DNA of 64,000 nucleotides from Pelomonas sp. V22 (GTDB taxonomy: Bacteria; Pseudomonadota; Gammaproteobacteria; Burkholderiales; Burkholderiaceae_C): contig NZ_JAGIXS010000001.1 in NCBI RefSeq assembly GCF_030014915.1, positions 1,364,001-1,428,000 of the forward strand, written 5' to 3'. A model generated the notes under the pieces. The model was not told the DNA's origin, did no database searches, and saw only the letters and a program-made list of their open reading frames with translations. The position numbers were made by a program, and so were the translations under genes. This document shows positions 43,486 to 53,434 of this stretch, one piece after another. The stretch's first letter is position 1. Every line of letters starts with the position of its first letter.

Positions 43486-45285
43486 ATGACCGCTGCCAAG
43501 CCCCAATCGACGAATTGGGCCATGCGCTACCTGCTCTTCATCGCCGGCCTCGGCGGCCTGCTCTATGGCATCGACGTGGGCATCATTGCCGGCGCCCTGC
43601 CCTATCTGGAGTCCACCGCCTCGGTGGCCTGGAAGCTCTCGGCCCAGCAGCTGAGCTTCATCGTCGCCGCCGTGCTGCTTGGCAGCGTGCTGTCCTCGCT
43701 GTTTGCCGGTGCCCTGGCCGACCTGATAGGCCGGCGCTGGGCCATGGTGCTCAGCGGCGCGCTGTTCACGCTCAGCATTCCCGTCATCGCGCTGGCTGAG
43801 GGCTACACGCCCCTGCTGCTCGGCCGGCTTCTGCAAGGCATCAGCGGCGGCCTGATCGGCGTGGTCATCCCGCTGTATCTCGCCGAATGCCTCGGCGCCG
43901 ACAACCGCGGCAAGGGAACGGGCATGTTCCAGCTGCTGCTGACCGTCGGCCTCGTGGTGGCGGCCCTGATCGGCCTGTACCAGGCGCAGAGCGTGGAGTC
44001 GGCCAGCGCCGCCGCCAAGCTGCTGACCGACAGCGCAGCCCAGCAGAACGCCCTCTTCGCCGCCAAGGACCATGCCTGGCGCAGCATCTTCTGGATGTGC
44101 CTGACGCCGGGCCTCGTGTTCACCGCCGGCTGCTTCCTGCTGGCCGAATCGCCGCGCTGGCTCTTGCAGCGCGGCCGTGTCGATGCAGCTCGCGCGGCCC
44201 TTTTGCGCACGCGCAGCGCACAAGACACCGAGACCGAGCTGCGCGAGATGCAGCGCGCCACGGCGCCTGAAGGCGGCGCCAAGGCCAGCGATGCCCTGCT
44301 AAGCCGCCGCTATGTGATGCCCTTCCTGCTCGCCTGCCTGGTGCTGGCCTGCACGCAGGCCACCGGCATCAACAGCATCCTGGCCTATGTGGTCAACATC
44401 CTGAACCAGGCCGGCCTGCCCGGCTCGCTGGCCAACCAGGCCGACGTGGCCATCAAGCTGCTGAACGCCCTGATGACCGTCGTGGCCGTGCTGCTGGTGG
44501 ACCGCAAGGGCCGCAAGTTCCTCCTGATGCTGGGCAGCGGAGGCATCCTCGCCTCGTTGCTGGTGGCCGGCGCGCTGTTCCACAGCGCCGAGAGCGGCCG
44601 GCAAGACCTGGCACCGGCGGTCCAGGCCCGCGTGCAGGGCGATGCGCTGACGCTCGCCTTCGACAACGCCGCGCTGCAGGCCCTGGGTCACAAGGCCGAG
44701 GGCACAGCAGCCCAGCAACTGACGATCTCCTACTCCTACGGCCCCTTCACCAATGTGCAGAGCCGCCGCAGCGACGAGGCCGGCGCGAGCGCCATCCAGA
44801 TCAACCGCGCCGACACCGTGCAGGCCGACAGCGTGATCGGCGCCTTCTTCCGACGCCTCCACCTGAACCCCTTCGCCGACCCGGCCGCCGGTGCCGCCGC
44901 GCCGCTCAAGATCGAGCAGGCTCTCGTCGGCCCGGTGCCGAGCGAGCAGCATGGCTGGTGGGTCGCGATCAGCATCTTTGCCTTCGTCGCCTTCTTCGCC
45001 GTGGGCCCGGGCGTCTGCGTCTGGCTGGCGCTGTCGGAGCTGATGCCCACGCGCATCCGCTCCAACGGCATGAGCATTGCGCTCTTGATCAACCAGTTCG
45101 TGTCGACGGTGATCGCCGCCGTCTTCCTGCCCACGGTGGGCCAGCACGGCTATGCGGCGATGTTCTTCTTCTGGGCCGGCTGCACGCTGGTCTATTTCCT
45201 CACCGCCGCCTTCCTGCTGCCTGAGACCAAGGGCAAGACGCTGGAAGAGATCGAGGCCTTCTTCAACCGCAAGGCCAAGGCCTGA
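43486..45285 (+). CDS. MFS sugar transporter with a large periplasmic insertion
   Basis: Sugar-porter MFS carrier of 599 residues, versus about 460-480 usual. Signature motifs are LLYGIDVGIIAGAL, LIGRRW, AESPRWLLQRGR, QATGINSILAY and PETKGKTLEEIE. An extra stretch of about 120 residues (about 368-488) lies between helices 9 and 10, on the periplasmic side, and the 5-6 loop (168-196) is also longer. It is the only inner-membrane sugar carrier of the locus and so a likely GalNAc importer. GGGAG 10 nt ahead of the ATG is a good ribosome site. An AgaR-like ATCTTTCTTCTTCC (43432-43445) precedes it. Confidence 0.9.
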   Translation: MTAAKPQSTNWAMRYLLFIAGLGGLLYGIDVGIIAGALPYLESTASVAWKLSAQQLSFIVAAVLLGSVLSSLFAGALADLIGRRWAMVLSGALFTLSIPVIALAEGYTPLLLGRLLQGISGGLIGVVIPLYLAECLGADNRGKGTGMFQLLLTVGLVVAALIGLYQAQSVESASAAAKLLTDSAAQQNALFAAKDHAWRSIFWMCLTPGLVFTAGCFLLAESPRWLLQRGRVDAARAALLRTRSAQDTETELREMQRATAPEGGAKASDALLSRRYVMPFLLACLVLACTQATGINSILAYVVNILNQAGLPGSLANQADVAIKLLNALMTVVAVLLVDRKGRKFLLMLGSGGILASLLVAGALFHSAESGRQDLAPAVQARVQGDALTLAFDNAALQALGHKAEGTAAQQLTISYSYGPFTNVQSRRSDEAGASAIQINRADTVQADSVIGAFFRRLHLNPFADPAAGAAAPLKIEQALVGPVPSEQHGWWVAISIFAFVAFFAVGPGVCVWLALSELMPTRIRSNGMSIALLINQFVSTVIAAVFLPTVGQHGYAAMFFFWAGCTLVYFLTAAFLLPETKGKTLEEIEAFFNRKAKA

Positions 45286-45295
45286 GGAGCTGCTG

Positions 45296-47152
45296 ATGTC
45301 GAAGTCATTCAAAGGCCCGCTGGCCCGGGTCGGCGGAGCACTGGCTGCCTTGATCCTCTCGATGACGCTGGCGCAAGCAGCGCCCAGCTTCAAGGTCGAG
45401 GGCTCGCAGTTCATGCTGGACGGCAAGCCCTTCCAGATCCGCTCTGGCGAGATGCACTACCCGCGAGTACCCAAGGAGTTGTGGCGCGACCGCTTCCGCA
45501 AGGCCCGCGCGATGGGGCTCAACACCATCACCACCTACGCCTTCTGGTCGCAGCATGAGCCCGAGCCGGGGCGCTGGGACTTCAAGGGCCAGAACGACCT
45601 GCGGGCCTACATCAAGACCGCCGCCGAAGAGGGGCTCAAGGTCATCCTGCGGCCGGGCCCTTATGTCTGCGCCGAGGTGGACTTCGGTGGCTTCCCGGCC
45701 TGGCTCCTGCGCACGCCGGGCCTGCGCGTGCGCAGCATGGACTCGCGCTACATGGCCGCCAGCGCACGCTTCCTGAAGCGTCTCGCCCAGGAAGTCGGCG
45801 ATCTGCAGGTCACGCGCGGCGGTCCCATCCTGATGCTGCAGGTCGAGAACGAATACGGCTCCTACGGCCAGGACCACGACTACATGCAGGCCATGTTCAA
45901 GCAGATGCGCGATGCGGGGTTCGACGCGCAACTGTTCACCTCGGACGGCGGCGCCGAGCGTCTGTTCGAGGGCGGCACGCTGGGGCATCTGCCGGCTGTC
46001 GTGAACTTCGGTGGTGGCAAGGCCGATGCACAGGCCTCCTTCGTCGCGCTGCAGGCCTGGCGGCCGAGCGGCCCGCGCATGGCCGGCGAATACTGGGCCG
46101 GCTGGTTCGATCACTGGGGCGAGAAGCACCACACGCAGGCCCCCGAAGAAGCGGCCGCCACGGTGGAATGGATGCTGAAGGAAAAGATCTCCTTCAACCT
46201 CTACATGTTCCACGGCGGCACTAGCTTCGGCTGGCTCCCCGGCGCCAACTACTCGGCCAAGGAGCCCTACCAGCCCGACACCACCAGCTACGACTACGAC
46301 GCTGCGCTCGATGAAGCCGGCCGCCTCACGCCCAAGTACCGGCTGATACGCGAACGCATCGCCAGCCATCTGGCAGCGCGCGGCGAGAGCTTGCCGCCGC
46401 TGGTTGGTGACAGCCCGAGCACGCAGGCGATTGCGCCCTTCGCCTTCCAGCGCCTCACCGGGCTGCTCGATGCCCTGCCACAGCTGAGCCAGCCCATCGC
46501 CTCGCGCTTCCCGCGTTCGATGGAGCATTACGGCCAAGGCTATGGGCTGATCCTCTACCGCAAGAAGATCGAGCAGGCCGTGAAGGGCACGCTCGTGATC
46601 GACGAGGCCCGCGACATCGCCACCGTGCTGGTCAATGGCCAGTTGGTCGGCACCTTGGAGCGCCGGCTTGGCCAGCGCGAGCTGGCGGTGGACCTACCGG
46701 CCGGTGCCACGCTGGACATCCTGGTCGAGAACCTCGGCCGCATCGGCTTCGGCGCCAAGCTCGATGCCGAACACAAGGGCATCACCCGCTCGGTCAAGCT
46801 GGCGGGCCAGGAGCTGTTGGACTGGAACGTGTTCACGCTGCCGCTCTCTGAGGTCCAAGGCCTGAAGGCCGCCACGCCATCGAGCAGCGGCCCGGCCTTC
46901 TTCAAGGGCGGCTTCACGCTCGACAAGGCCGGCGACAGCTTCCTCGACACCCGCGGCTGGGGCCGCGGCCAGGTCTGGGTCAATGGCCACCTGCTCGGCC
47001 GCTACTGGCAGATCGGCCCGCAGCAGTCGCTCTACCTGCCCGGCGTGTGGCTGCGCAAGGGTCACAACGAAGTGCTCGTGCTGAGCGACCGGCCCGGCGT
47101 GAACGAGGCCACGCTGCAAGGTCTGACAGACCCTGTGTTCGAGACGCCCTGA
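45296..47152 (+). CDS. GH35 beta-galactosidase, secreted
   Basis: Exported beta-galactosidase of 618 residues. A signal peptide (ALAALILSMTLAQA) precedes the GH35 TIM barrel with GEMHYPRVPKELWRDRFRKA and proton-donor region GGPILMLQVENEYGSYG (Glu186 as acid/base). The nucleophile is Glu265 in MAGEYWAGWFDHWG. Beta-sandwich domains follow, ending before residue 618. GH35 members act on beta-1,3- and beta-1,4-galactosides, and removal of Gal from core 1 O-glycans fits this locus. The gene is 10 bp after the MFS stop and is last in the rightward operon. Confidence 0.92.
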   Translation: MSKSFKGPLARVGGALAALILSMTLAQAAPSFKVEGSQFMLDGKPFQIRSGEMHYPRVPKELWRDRFRKARAMGLNTITTYAFWSQHEPEPGRWDFKGQNDLRAYIKTAAEEGLKVILRPGPYVCAEVDFGGFPAWLLRTPGLRVRSMDSRYMAASARFLKRLAQEVGDLQVTRGGPILMLQVENEYGSYGQDHDYMQAMFKQMRDAGFDAQLFTSDGGAERLFEGGTLGHLPAVVNFGGGKADAQASFVALQAWRPSGPRMAGEYWAGWFDHWGEKHHTQAPEEAAATVEWMLKEKISFNLYMFHGGTSFGWLPGANYSAKEPYQPDTTSYDYDAALDEAGRLTPKYRLIRERIASHLAARGESLPPLVGDSPSTQAIAPFAFQRLTGLLDALPQLSQPIASRFPRSMEHYGQGYGLILYRKKIEQAVKGTLVIDEARDIATVLVNGQLVGTLERRLGQRELAVDLPAGATLDILVENLGRIGFGAKLDAEHKGITRSVKLAGQELLDWNVFTLPLSEVQGLKAATPSSSGPAFFKGGFTLDKAGDSFLDTRGWGRGQVWVNGHLLGRYWQIGPQQSLYLPGVWLRKGHNEVLVLSDRPGVNEATLQGLTDPVFETP

Positions 47153-47250
47153 TCCGCGCAAAGCGCCAAGCCGCTAAAATCCCGCCACCTCGCCGGCCCG
47201 GAGCTTCCAGCCCGGGCCGGTTCCATTTCAGCAGCCACTGGACAAATACC

Positions 47251-47643
47251 ATGTACCGCTGTGCCCGAATTGCCGTCGTCGCTCTCGTGACCACGGTCGC
47301 GCTGCATGCCAGCGCCTTCGCCCAGACCCACCGCTACTTCCCGGCCACCGCGCTGCGCGGCGAGCTGGTGGTGCAGCAAACGCCCGACGTGACGCTCAAC
47401 GGCAAGCCTGCGCGCCTCGCGCCCGGCAGCCGCGTCAAGGGCGACAACAACATGCTGCAACAGCCCGCCAGCCTGATGGGCCAGAAGCTCGTCGTGCACT
47501 ACACGGTGGACCCGCAGGGCCTCCTGATGGACGTGTGGGTGCTCAACAGCGCCGAACTGGCCAACAAGACCTGGCCGCGCAGCCGCGAGGAAGCGGCCAA
47601 GCTGCAGTTCGAGCCCGGCACCCAGACCTGGAGCAAGCCATGA
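47251..47643 (+). CDS. Small exported protein upstream of miaB
   Basis: A 130-residue protein with a signal peptide ([20 protein letters not shown]) and a short periplasmic beta-rich domain ([25 protein letters not shown]). I recognise no family. Its TGA overlaps the miaB ATG (ATGA), so the two are translationally coupled. A TAAAAT -10-like hexamer lies 70 bp upstream at 47175-47180. Function unknown. Confidence 0.78.
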   Translation: MYRCARIAVVALVTTVALHASAFAQTHRYFPATALRGELVVQQTPDVTLNGKPARLAPGSRVKGDNNMLQQPASLMGQKLVVHYTVDPQGLLMDVWVLNSAELANKTWPRSREEAAKLQFEPGTQTWSKP

Positions 47644-49004
47644 GCGCCGGCAACGAGACGAAGAAGGTCTACATCAAGACCTTCGGCTGCCAGATGAACG
47701 AGTACGACTCGGACAAGATGGCCGACGTGATGGGCGCCGCCGAGGGCTTCGAAAAGACCGACGACCCGGAGCAGGCCGACCTCATCCTCTTCAACACCTG
47801 CTCGGTGCGCGAGAAGGCGCAGGAGAAGGTGTTCAGCGACCTCGGCCGCGTCAAGCACCTGAAGGACAAGGGCGTGATGATCGGCGTCGGCGGCTGCGTG
47901 GCTTCGCAGGAAGGCGCCGCCATCATTGAGCGCGCGCCCTATGTGGACGTGGTCTTCGGCCCGCAGACCCTGCACCGCCTGCCGGCCATGCTGGCCGCCC
48001 GCAAGGAGCAGCGCCGCCCGCAGGTCGACATCAGCTTCCCTGAGATCGAGAAGTTCGACAACCTGCCCCCCGCCAAGGTCGAAGGCGCGTCGGCCTTCGT
48101 CTCTATCATGGAAGGCTGCTCCAAGTACTGCAGCTACTGCGTCGTGCCCTACACGCGCGGCGACGAGATGTCGCGCCCCTTCGAGGACGTGCTGACCGAG
48201 ATCGCCGGCCTCGCGGACCAGGGCGTGATGGAGATCAACCTGCTGGGCCAGAACGTCAATGCCTACCGGGGCAAGATGGGCGACAGCGGTGAATTCGCCG
48301 ACCTGGCCCTGCTGCTCGAGTACGCGGCCGAGATCCCCGGCATCCAGCGATTGCGCTTCACCACCAGCCATCCCAACGAATTCAGCCCGCGCCTGATCGA
48401 GGCCTACGGCAAGATTCCGCAGTTGGTGAACCACCTGCATCTGCCGGTCCAGCATGGCAGCGACCGCATCCTGATGGCGATGAAGCGCGGCTACACGGCG
48501 CTGGAGTTCAAGAGCATCGTGCGCAAGCTGCGGGCGATCCGGCCGGACATCCGCATCGCCAGCGACTTCATCGTCGGCTTCCCCGGCGAGACCGAGGACG
48601 ACCATGCCAAGCTGATGAAGCTGGTGACCGATGTGGGCTTCGACGCCTCGTTCAGCTTTATCTTCAGCCCGCGCCCCGGCACGCCGGCCGCCGCGCTGGA
48701 AGACACGACACCCTACGAAGCCAAGGTCAAGCGCCTGCAGGAACTGCAGGCCGCCATCGAGGCGAACGCGGTGAAGATCAGCGAGACCATGGTCGGCACG
48801 ACGCAGCGCATCCTCGTCACCGGCAATGCCCGCAAGGACCCGACCGAGCTGATGGGTCGCACCGAGTGCAACCGCATCGTCAACTTCAAGGGCCAGCCAC
48901 GCCTGATGAACCAGCTGATCGATGTGACCATCACCCAGGCTTTCGCGCATTCGCTGCGCGGCGAGGTCGTGGTGAAGGAAGAAGTGCTCAGCGTCCCGGC
49001 CTGA
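47640..49004 (+). CDS. miaB: tRNA-2-methylthio-N6-dimethylallyladenosine synthase MiaB
   Basis: Radical-SAM methylthiotransferase of 454 residues that modifies A37 of tRNAs reading UNN codons. The UPF0004 domain has auxiliary-cluster cysteines Cys17, Cys54 and Cys86 (in [29 protein letters not shown]). The SAM cluster is Cys160, Cys164 and Cys167 in [23 protein letters not shown] domain ends the protein. The ATG at 47640 overlaps the preceding gene's stop; an earlier in-frame start at 47535 lies inside that gene. It converges on the small membrane protein with a 17-bp overlap. Confidence 0.96.
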   Translation: MSAGNETKKVYIKTFGCQMNEYDSDKMADVMGAAEGFEKTDDPEQADLILFNTCSVREKAQEKVFSDLGRVKHLKDKGVMIGVGGCVASQEGAAIIERAPYVDVVFGPQTLHRLPAMLAARKEQRRPQVDISFPEIEKFDNLPPAKVEGASAFVSIMEGCSKYCSYCVVPYTRGDEMSRPFEDVLTEIAGLADQGVMEINLLGQNVNAYRGKMGDSGEFADLALLLEYAAEIPGIQRLRFTTSHPNEFSPRLIEAYGKIPQLVNHLHLPVQHGSDRILMAMKRGYTALEFKSIVRKLRAIRPDIRIASDFIVGFPGETEDDHAKLMKLVTDVGFDASFSFIFSPRPGTPAAALEDTTPYEAKVKRLQELQAAIEANAVKISETMVGTTQRILVTGNARKDPTELMGRTECNRIVNFKGQPRLMNQLIDVTITQAFAHSLRGEVVVKEEVLSVPA

Positions 49005-49266
49005 AGGCCAGCCACCATTGCGGCAAGGCCACGGCACCGATCATCAGGCCGTAGCCGGCCATCTTGCCGTCCCGGCCGAACAAGGCCAGGGCGGCGATGA
49101 GGCCCAGGCTGCCGCCGATGCCGCCCCACAGCGCCAGTCGCCGCCAGGCCTGGCCCTTGAGTTCCTGCCGCCACAGCAGCTTGGCCAGCGCCGCCACCAG
49201 GGCTGCCACGGCCCAGGCCGGGGCCAGGAAATTGAGAAGATGCCAAAGGGCGTCGAGCGGGCTCAA
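48988..49266 (-). CDS. Small membrane protein, unknown function
   Basis: A 92-residue protein with three hydrophobic segments ([58 protein letters not shown]) and the basic patch [12 protein letters not shown]. Its 3' end overlaps miaB by 17 bp on the opposite strand, and its start is divergent from hemA across 56 bp. No known function. Confidence 0.7.
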   Translation of the reverse strand: MSPLDALWHLLNFLAPAWAVAALVAALAKLLWRQELKGQAWRRLALWGGIGGSLGLIAALALFGRDGKMAGYGLMIGAVALPQWWLAFRPGR

Positions 49267-49307
49267 GGTCTTGTGATCTTTGTCAGGGGCCGTTGGGCCC
49301 GGAATTT

Positions 49308-49313
49308 TATAAT
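49308..49313 (+). promoter_or_regulatory. Consensus -10 box of hemA, nearly leaderless transcript
   Basis: A perfect TATAAT ends 9 nt before the hemA ATG at 49323. A start point 6-8 nt downstream would leave a leader of only about 2-4 nt. No good -35 is seen at normal spacing. Confidence 0.5.
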
Positions 49314-49322
49314 CGCCGCTTC

Positions 49323-50639
49323 ATGAGCGTTTTTGCCCTCGGCCTGAACCACAACTCCGCCCCGCTGGATCTGCGCGGGCGGTTTGCGTTCTCGCTCGAG
49401 CAACTCGCCCCCACCTTGCTCGGCCTGCGTGAGCAACTCACCCAGCGCCAGCCGCGTGCCAGCACCGAGGCGGCGCTCGTTTCCACCTGCAACCGCACCG
49501 AGCTCTATGTGGCCGGCGCACCGCAGCTGGTGCGCCCCACCATCGACTGGCTGGCCCAGGTCGGCGGCGTCGGCAGCGACGCGCTGATGAGCCATGCCTA
49601 TGTGATGGAAGGCAGCGCCGCCGCGCGCCATGCCTTCCGCGTGGCCAGCGGGCTCGATTCCATGGTGCTCGGTGAGCCGCAGATCCTCGGCCAGCTGAAG
49701 CAGGCAGTGCGCGAAGCCGATTCGGCTGGCACCCTGGGCACAACGCTGCACCAGCTGTTCCAGCGCAGCTTCTCGGTCGCCAAGGAAGTGCGCACCTCGA
49801 CCGAGATTGGCGCACACTCGATCAGCATGGCGGCCGCCTCGGTGCGCCTCGCCGGCCAGCTGTTCGAAGACCTCAGCAAGATCAAGGTGCTCTTCGTAGG
49901 CGCCGGCGAAATGATCGAGCTGGTCGCCACCCACTTTGCCGCCCGCACGCCCAAGCACATGGCCGTGGCCAACCGCACGCTGGAGCGTGGCGAGAAGCTG
50001 GCCGGCCGCCTCGGGGCTGAAGCCATCCGCCTCGCCGACCTGCCCCAGCGCCTGCATGAATTCGACGCGGTGATTTCCTGCACCGCCAGCAGCCTGCCCT
50101 TGATCGGCCTCGGCGCCGTGGAGCGCGCGCTGAAGAGCCGCCGCCACCGCCCGATGTTCATGGTCGACCTGGCCGTTCCGCGCGACATCGAGCCCGAAGT
50201 GGCGCAGCTGGACGACGTCTATCTCTACACCGTGGACGATCTCTCGGCCGTGGTGCAAAGCGCCGGCGAGAAGCGCCAGGCCGCAGTGCAGCAGGCCGAG
50301 GCCATCATCGAGACCGGCGTGCAAAGCTTTGTGCACTGGCTGGGCCAGCGCAACACCGTGCCCTTGATCCAGGCCCTCAACAGCCAGGCCGAGAGCTGGC
50401 GCGAGCTGGAAATCGCCCGCGCCCGCAAGCAGCTGGCGCGCGGGGCCGATGTGGAAGAAGTGCTGGAAGCGCTGGCGCGCGGCCTCACGCAGAAGATGCT
50501 GCATGGCAGCCTCGCCGAGCTGCATGCCAGCGATGGCTCACAGCGCGAGCAACTGGCGCAGACCATCTCGCGCCTGTTCCTGCGCGGCAGCAGCCAGTCG
50601 CCGGGCAGCAAGGTTTCGGATTCCGGCGACGAGCATTAG
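49323..50639 (+). CDS. hemA: Glutamyl-tRNA reductase HemA
   Basis: First committed enzyme of the C5 tetrapyrrole pathway, giving glutamate-1-semialdehyde from Glu-tRNA. The 438-residue protein has catalytic Cys56 in [23 protein letters not shown], the NADPH-binding [14 protein letters not shown] and [14 protein letters not shown], and a C-terminal dimerisation helix. The ATG at 49323 fits the family start [14 protein letters not shown]. It heads hemA-prfA-prmC, a common gene order. The -10 box is unusually close to the start. Confidence 0.96.
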   Translation: MSVFALGLNHNSAPLDLRGRFAFSLEQLAPTLLGLREQLTQRQPRASTEAALVSTCNRTELYVAGAPQLVRPTIDWLAQVGGVGSDALMSHAYVMEGSAAARHAFRVASGLDSMVLGEPQILGQLKQAVREADSAGTLGTTLHQLFQRSFSVAKEVRTSTEIGAHSISMAAASVRLAGQLFEDLSKIKVLFVGAGEMIELVATHFAARTPKHMAVANRTLERGEKLAGRLGAEAIRLADLPQRLHEFDAVISCTASSLPLIGLGAVERALKSRRHRPMFMVDLAVPRDIEPEVAQLDDVYLYTVDDLSAVVQSAGEKRQAAVQQAEAIIETGVQSFVHWLGQRNTVPLIQALNSQAESWRELEIARARKQLARGADVEEVLEALARGLTQKMLHGSLAELHASDGSQREQLAQTISRLFLRGSSQSPGSKVSDSGDEH

Positions 50640-50717
50640 CGGCCGCGCCTCCTGCGCCTCGCCCTGCCCCGCTGAACTTTCGGCGGACCTGCTCAAAGAA
50701 TCCGGACCGATCTCCCC

Positions 50718-51800
50718 ATGAAAGACACCCTGCGCCAGCAGTTCGAACGCCTGGGCCACCGCCTGGTCGAACTCGACACCATCCTGGCCGATGGCGCCAT
50801 CGCCAGCGACATGAAGCGCTACCGCTCGCTCACCAAGGAGCAGAGCGAGGTGGCGGACCTGGTGGGCACCTACCGGCAGTTCCTGCAGCGCGAATCCGAC
50901 CTCGCTGCGGCGCGCGAGATGCTGGCCGACCCGGAGATGGCCGAGATGGCCCGGGAGGAAATCGCTGCGGCCGAGACCGACATCACGCGCCTGAACGAGC
51001 AGTTGCAACTGGCCCTGCTGCCCAAAGATCCGGACGACGAACGCAACGCCTTCCTGGAAATCCGCGCAGGCACCGGCGGTGATGAATCCGCCCTGTTCGC
51101 AGGCGACCTGGCGCGCATGTATTTGCGCTATGCCGAGCGCGAGGGCTGGAAGAGCGAAATCCTGTCGGCCAGCGATTCGGACCTCGGCGGCTACAAGGAA
51201 GTCGTGATCCGCCTCGAAGGCGACAAGGTGTACGGCCGCCTCAAGTTCGACTCCGGCGGCCACCGTGTACAGCGCGTGCCCGCCACCGAGAGCCAGGGTC
51301 GCATCCACACCAGCGCCTGCACCGTGGCCGTGATGCCCGAGCCGGACGAGACCGAGGAGATCCAGCTCAACCCGGCCGAGCTGCGCATCGACACCTTCCG
51401 TGCCAGTGGCGCCGGCGGACAGCACGTCAACAAGACCGATTCGGCCATCCGCATCACCCACTTGCCCACCGGCCTGGTGGCCGAATGCCAGGACGACCGC
51501 AGCCAGCACCGCAACAAGGCCAAGGCCATGGCCGTGCTGGCCGCCCGCCTGCGCGACAAGGACCGCAACGAGCGCGCCGCCAAGGAGGCCGCCCAGCGCA
51601 AGAGCCTGGTCGGCACGGGCGACCGCAGCGACCGCATCCGCACCTACAACTTCCCCCAGGGCCGCTTCACCGACCACCGCATCAACCTGACGCTCTACAA
51701 GCTCGGCGCCATCATGGATGGCGACCTGGACGACGTGGTGCAAGGCCTGCAGCAGGCGCAGGCGGCCGAGCAATTGGCGCAGCTGGAAGGTCGCTCGTGA
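50718..51800 (+). CDS. prfA: Peptide chain release factor 1
   Basis: Release factor for UAA and UAG stops, 360 residues. It contains the tripeptide anticodon region within [18 protein letters not shown] and the catalytic GGQ in [15 protein letters not shown], the site methylated by PrmC. Length is normal. The stop overlaps the prmC GTG start (GTGA), so the factor and its methylase are coupled. Confidence 0.97.
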   Translation: MKDTLRQQFERLGHRLVELDTILADGAIASDMKRYRSLTKEQSEVADLVGTYRQFLQRESDLAAAREMLADPEMAEMAREEIAAAETDITRLNEQLQLALLPKDPDDERNAFLEIRAGTGGDESALFAGDLARMYLRYAEREGWKSEILSASDSDLGGYKEVVIRLEGDKVYGRLKFDSGGHRVQRVPATESQGRIHTSACTVAVMPEPDETEEIQLNPAELRIDTFRASGAGGQHVNKTDSAIRITHLPTGLVAECQDDRSQHRNKAKAMAVLAARLRDKDRNERAAKEAAQRKSLVGTGDRSDRIRTYNFPQGRFTDHRINLTLYKLGAIMDGDLDDVVQGLQQAQAAEQLAQLEGRS

Positions 51801-52618
51801 GCCTTGGCATCGGCGCCGCGCAGACCCGGGCCATTGCGGCGGGTCTCGAGCGCATCGATGCGCAACTCTTGCTGGCCGCCCTGCTCGGCGTGGACCGCGC
51901 CTGGTTGCTGATCCATGGCGACGATGCCTTGAGCAATGAACAGGCCGAGCGCTTCGAGCGGTGGCTGGCCCAGCGCCTGGACGGCGTGCCGCTGGCCTAT
52001 CTGGTCGGCGAGAAGGAATTCCACGGCCTGATGCTCAAGGTCGACCGTCACACCCTGGTGCCCCGGCCCGATACCGAGGTGTTGGTGGACTGGGCGCTGG
52101 AGCTGATGCCCGAAGGCCAGGCAGCCGAGGTGGTGGACCTCGGCACCGGCAGCGGCGCCATCGCCCTGGCCCTGGCGCATCGCAGGCCGGCCGCCAAAGT
52201 CACGGCCGTTGACCTGTCGCCGGGTGCGCTCGCCATGGCACGGGCCAATGGCCAAGCGCTGGGCCTGCAAGTCGAATGGCTGCAAGGCAACTGGTGGCAG
52301 CCGCTGGCCGGCCGGGCTTTCGACCTGATCGTCAGCAACCCGCCCTACATCGCCGGCGACGACCACCACCTGCCAGCCCTGCGCCACGAGCCCTTGAGCG
52401 CGCTGACGCCCGGCGGCGACGGCCTGGATTCGCTGCGCATCCTGATCGCCGACGCCCAGGCCCATCTGCGGCCCGGTGCTTGGCTGCTGCTGGAACATGG
52501 CTGGGACCAGGCGCCGGCCGTCGCCGATCTGCTACGAGCGGCCGGCTTCAGGGAGTTGGCTTGCCGCAACGATCTGGGCGGCAATCCCAGGGCCTCGGGC
52601 GGACGCCGCCCAGGCTGA
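51797..52618 (+). CDS. prmC: Release factor glutamine methyltransferase PrmC
   Basis: N5-glutamine methyltransferase acting on the GGQ of release factors, 273 residues. It has an N-terminal helical domain, the SAM motif [17 protein letters not shown] and the catalytic SNPPYI. The GTG at 51797 overlaps the prfA stop. The frame is open far upstream in prfA, but only the start at the junction fits the family length. Confidence 0.95.
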   Translation: MSLGIGAAQTRAIAAGLERIDAQLLLAALLGVDRAWLLIHGDDALSNEQAERFERWLAQRLDGVPLAYLVGEKEFHGLMLKVDRHTLVPRPDTEVLVDWALELMPEGQAAEVVDLGTGSGAIALALAHRRPAAKVTAVDLSPGALAMARANGQALGLQVEWLQGNWWQPLAGRAFDLIVSNPPYIAGDDHHLPALRHEPLSALTPGGDGLDSLRILIADAQAHLRPGAWLLLEHGWDQAPAVADLLRAAGFRELACRNDLGGNPRASGGRRPG

Positions 52619-52701
52619 CGGCAAAGCCCACAACTTCGCATTTTTTTGCTCCATCTGAGGGGCCACAAGGCTGCCATCGCGGCGTAGTATGGGCCGACAT
52701 C

Positions 52702-52718
52702 GGGGGCGAGTCGCCCCC
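52702..52718 (+). promoter_or_regulatory. GC hairpin just before the ribosome site of the beta-barrel gene
   Basis: GGGGGCG-AGT-CGCCCCC forms a 7-bp all-GC stem with a 3-nt loop. AGGGGAGA, the likely Shine-Dalgarno, starts within 2 nt of it and the ATG is at 52733. The hairpin could tune translation or mark a transcript end after prmC. Confidence 0.4.
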
Positions 52719-52732
52719 CAGGGGAGACCGCC

Positions 52733-53353
52733 ATGATCCGCCGCCCTGCACGCCTTCTGCGCCTTTGCAGCCCCAGCCTCGCGCTGGCCCTGGCCTGCCT
52801 GTCCGCCCAGGCTGCGGACGGCTTGCAGGTCCGCCCTGGCGACCTCATTACGCAGCGCTGGCAGGCGCGCCTGCAACTGAACCAACTTGACACCGCCGGC
52901 CCGCTGGGCTCGCGCCTGCTGGGCGCCAATCTGCTGGGCGACTACTACCTCACCGGCTCCCTGCTCGGCAACCAGGTCAGCGGCGGCCTGCGTGCCACCG
53001 GCGGCCTGCTGCTCGGGCCGCTGTCGGTGCTGCAAGGGAACGGCGGCCTGGCCCTGGGCAACAACGGCCTGTCGAACAGCCGCTTCGCGGTGGGCCAGCG
53101 CCTGGTTTCGCTGCCCGGCCTGGGCGGTAGCGGCCTGGCGGGTGACTATGGCTCCAGCCTGTCCTACGTGGGCATTGGCTACACCGGCCAGTCGCTGCGC
53201 AGCGGCTGGGGGTTCTCGGCCGACCTGGGGCTGGCGGTGTCGGGCCTGTCAGATGGCCTGCGCCTGGGCCGTTCGACCCTCAGCCTGGACGATGCCACAC
53301 GTGTGGGCCGCTACCAGGCCGTGCTGCAACTGGGCCTGAATTTCCGCTTCTGA
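52733..53353 (+). CDS. Putative outer-membrane beta-barrel protein
   Basis: A 206-residue protein of unknown function. It has a signal peptide (RLLRLCSPSLALALACLSAQA), then Gly/Leu/Ser-rich amphipathic strands (LGDYYLTGSLLGNQVSGGLR) and an aromatic C-terminus LQLGLNFRF, as in outer-membrane proteins. No catalytic motifs are visible. It stands alone between prmC and grxD. Confidence 0.7.
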   Translation: MIRRPARLLRLCSPSLALALACLSAQAADGLQVRPGDLITQRWQARLQLNQLDTAGPLGSRLLGANLLGDYYLTGSLLGNQVSGGLRATGGLLLGPLSVLQGNGGLALGNNGLSNSRFAVGQRLVSLPGLGGSGLAGDYGSSLSYVGIGYTGQSLRSGWGFSADLGLAVSGLSDGLRLGRSTLSLDDATRVGRYQAVLQLGLNFRF

Positions 53354-53434
53354 CCTTGTGACCTTGCACAGGCACAGGCCATCGGGCCTGCCCGATAATC
53401 CCGCCCATTCCTGAAGAACCTGGGGCGATTTCCT

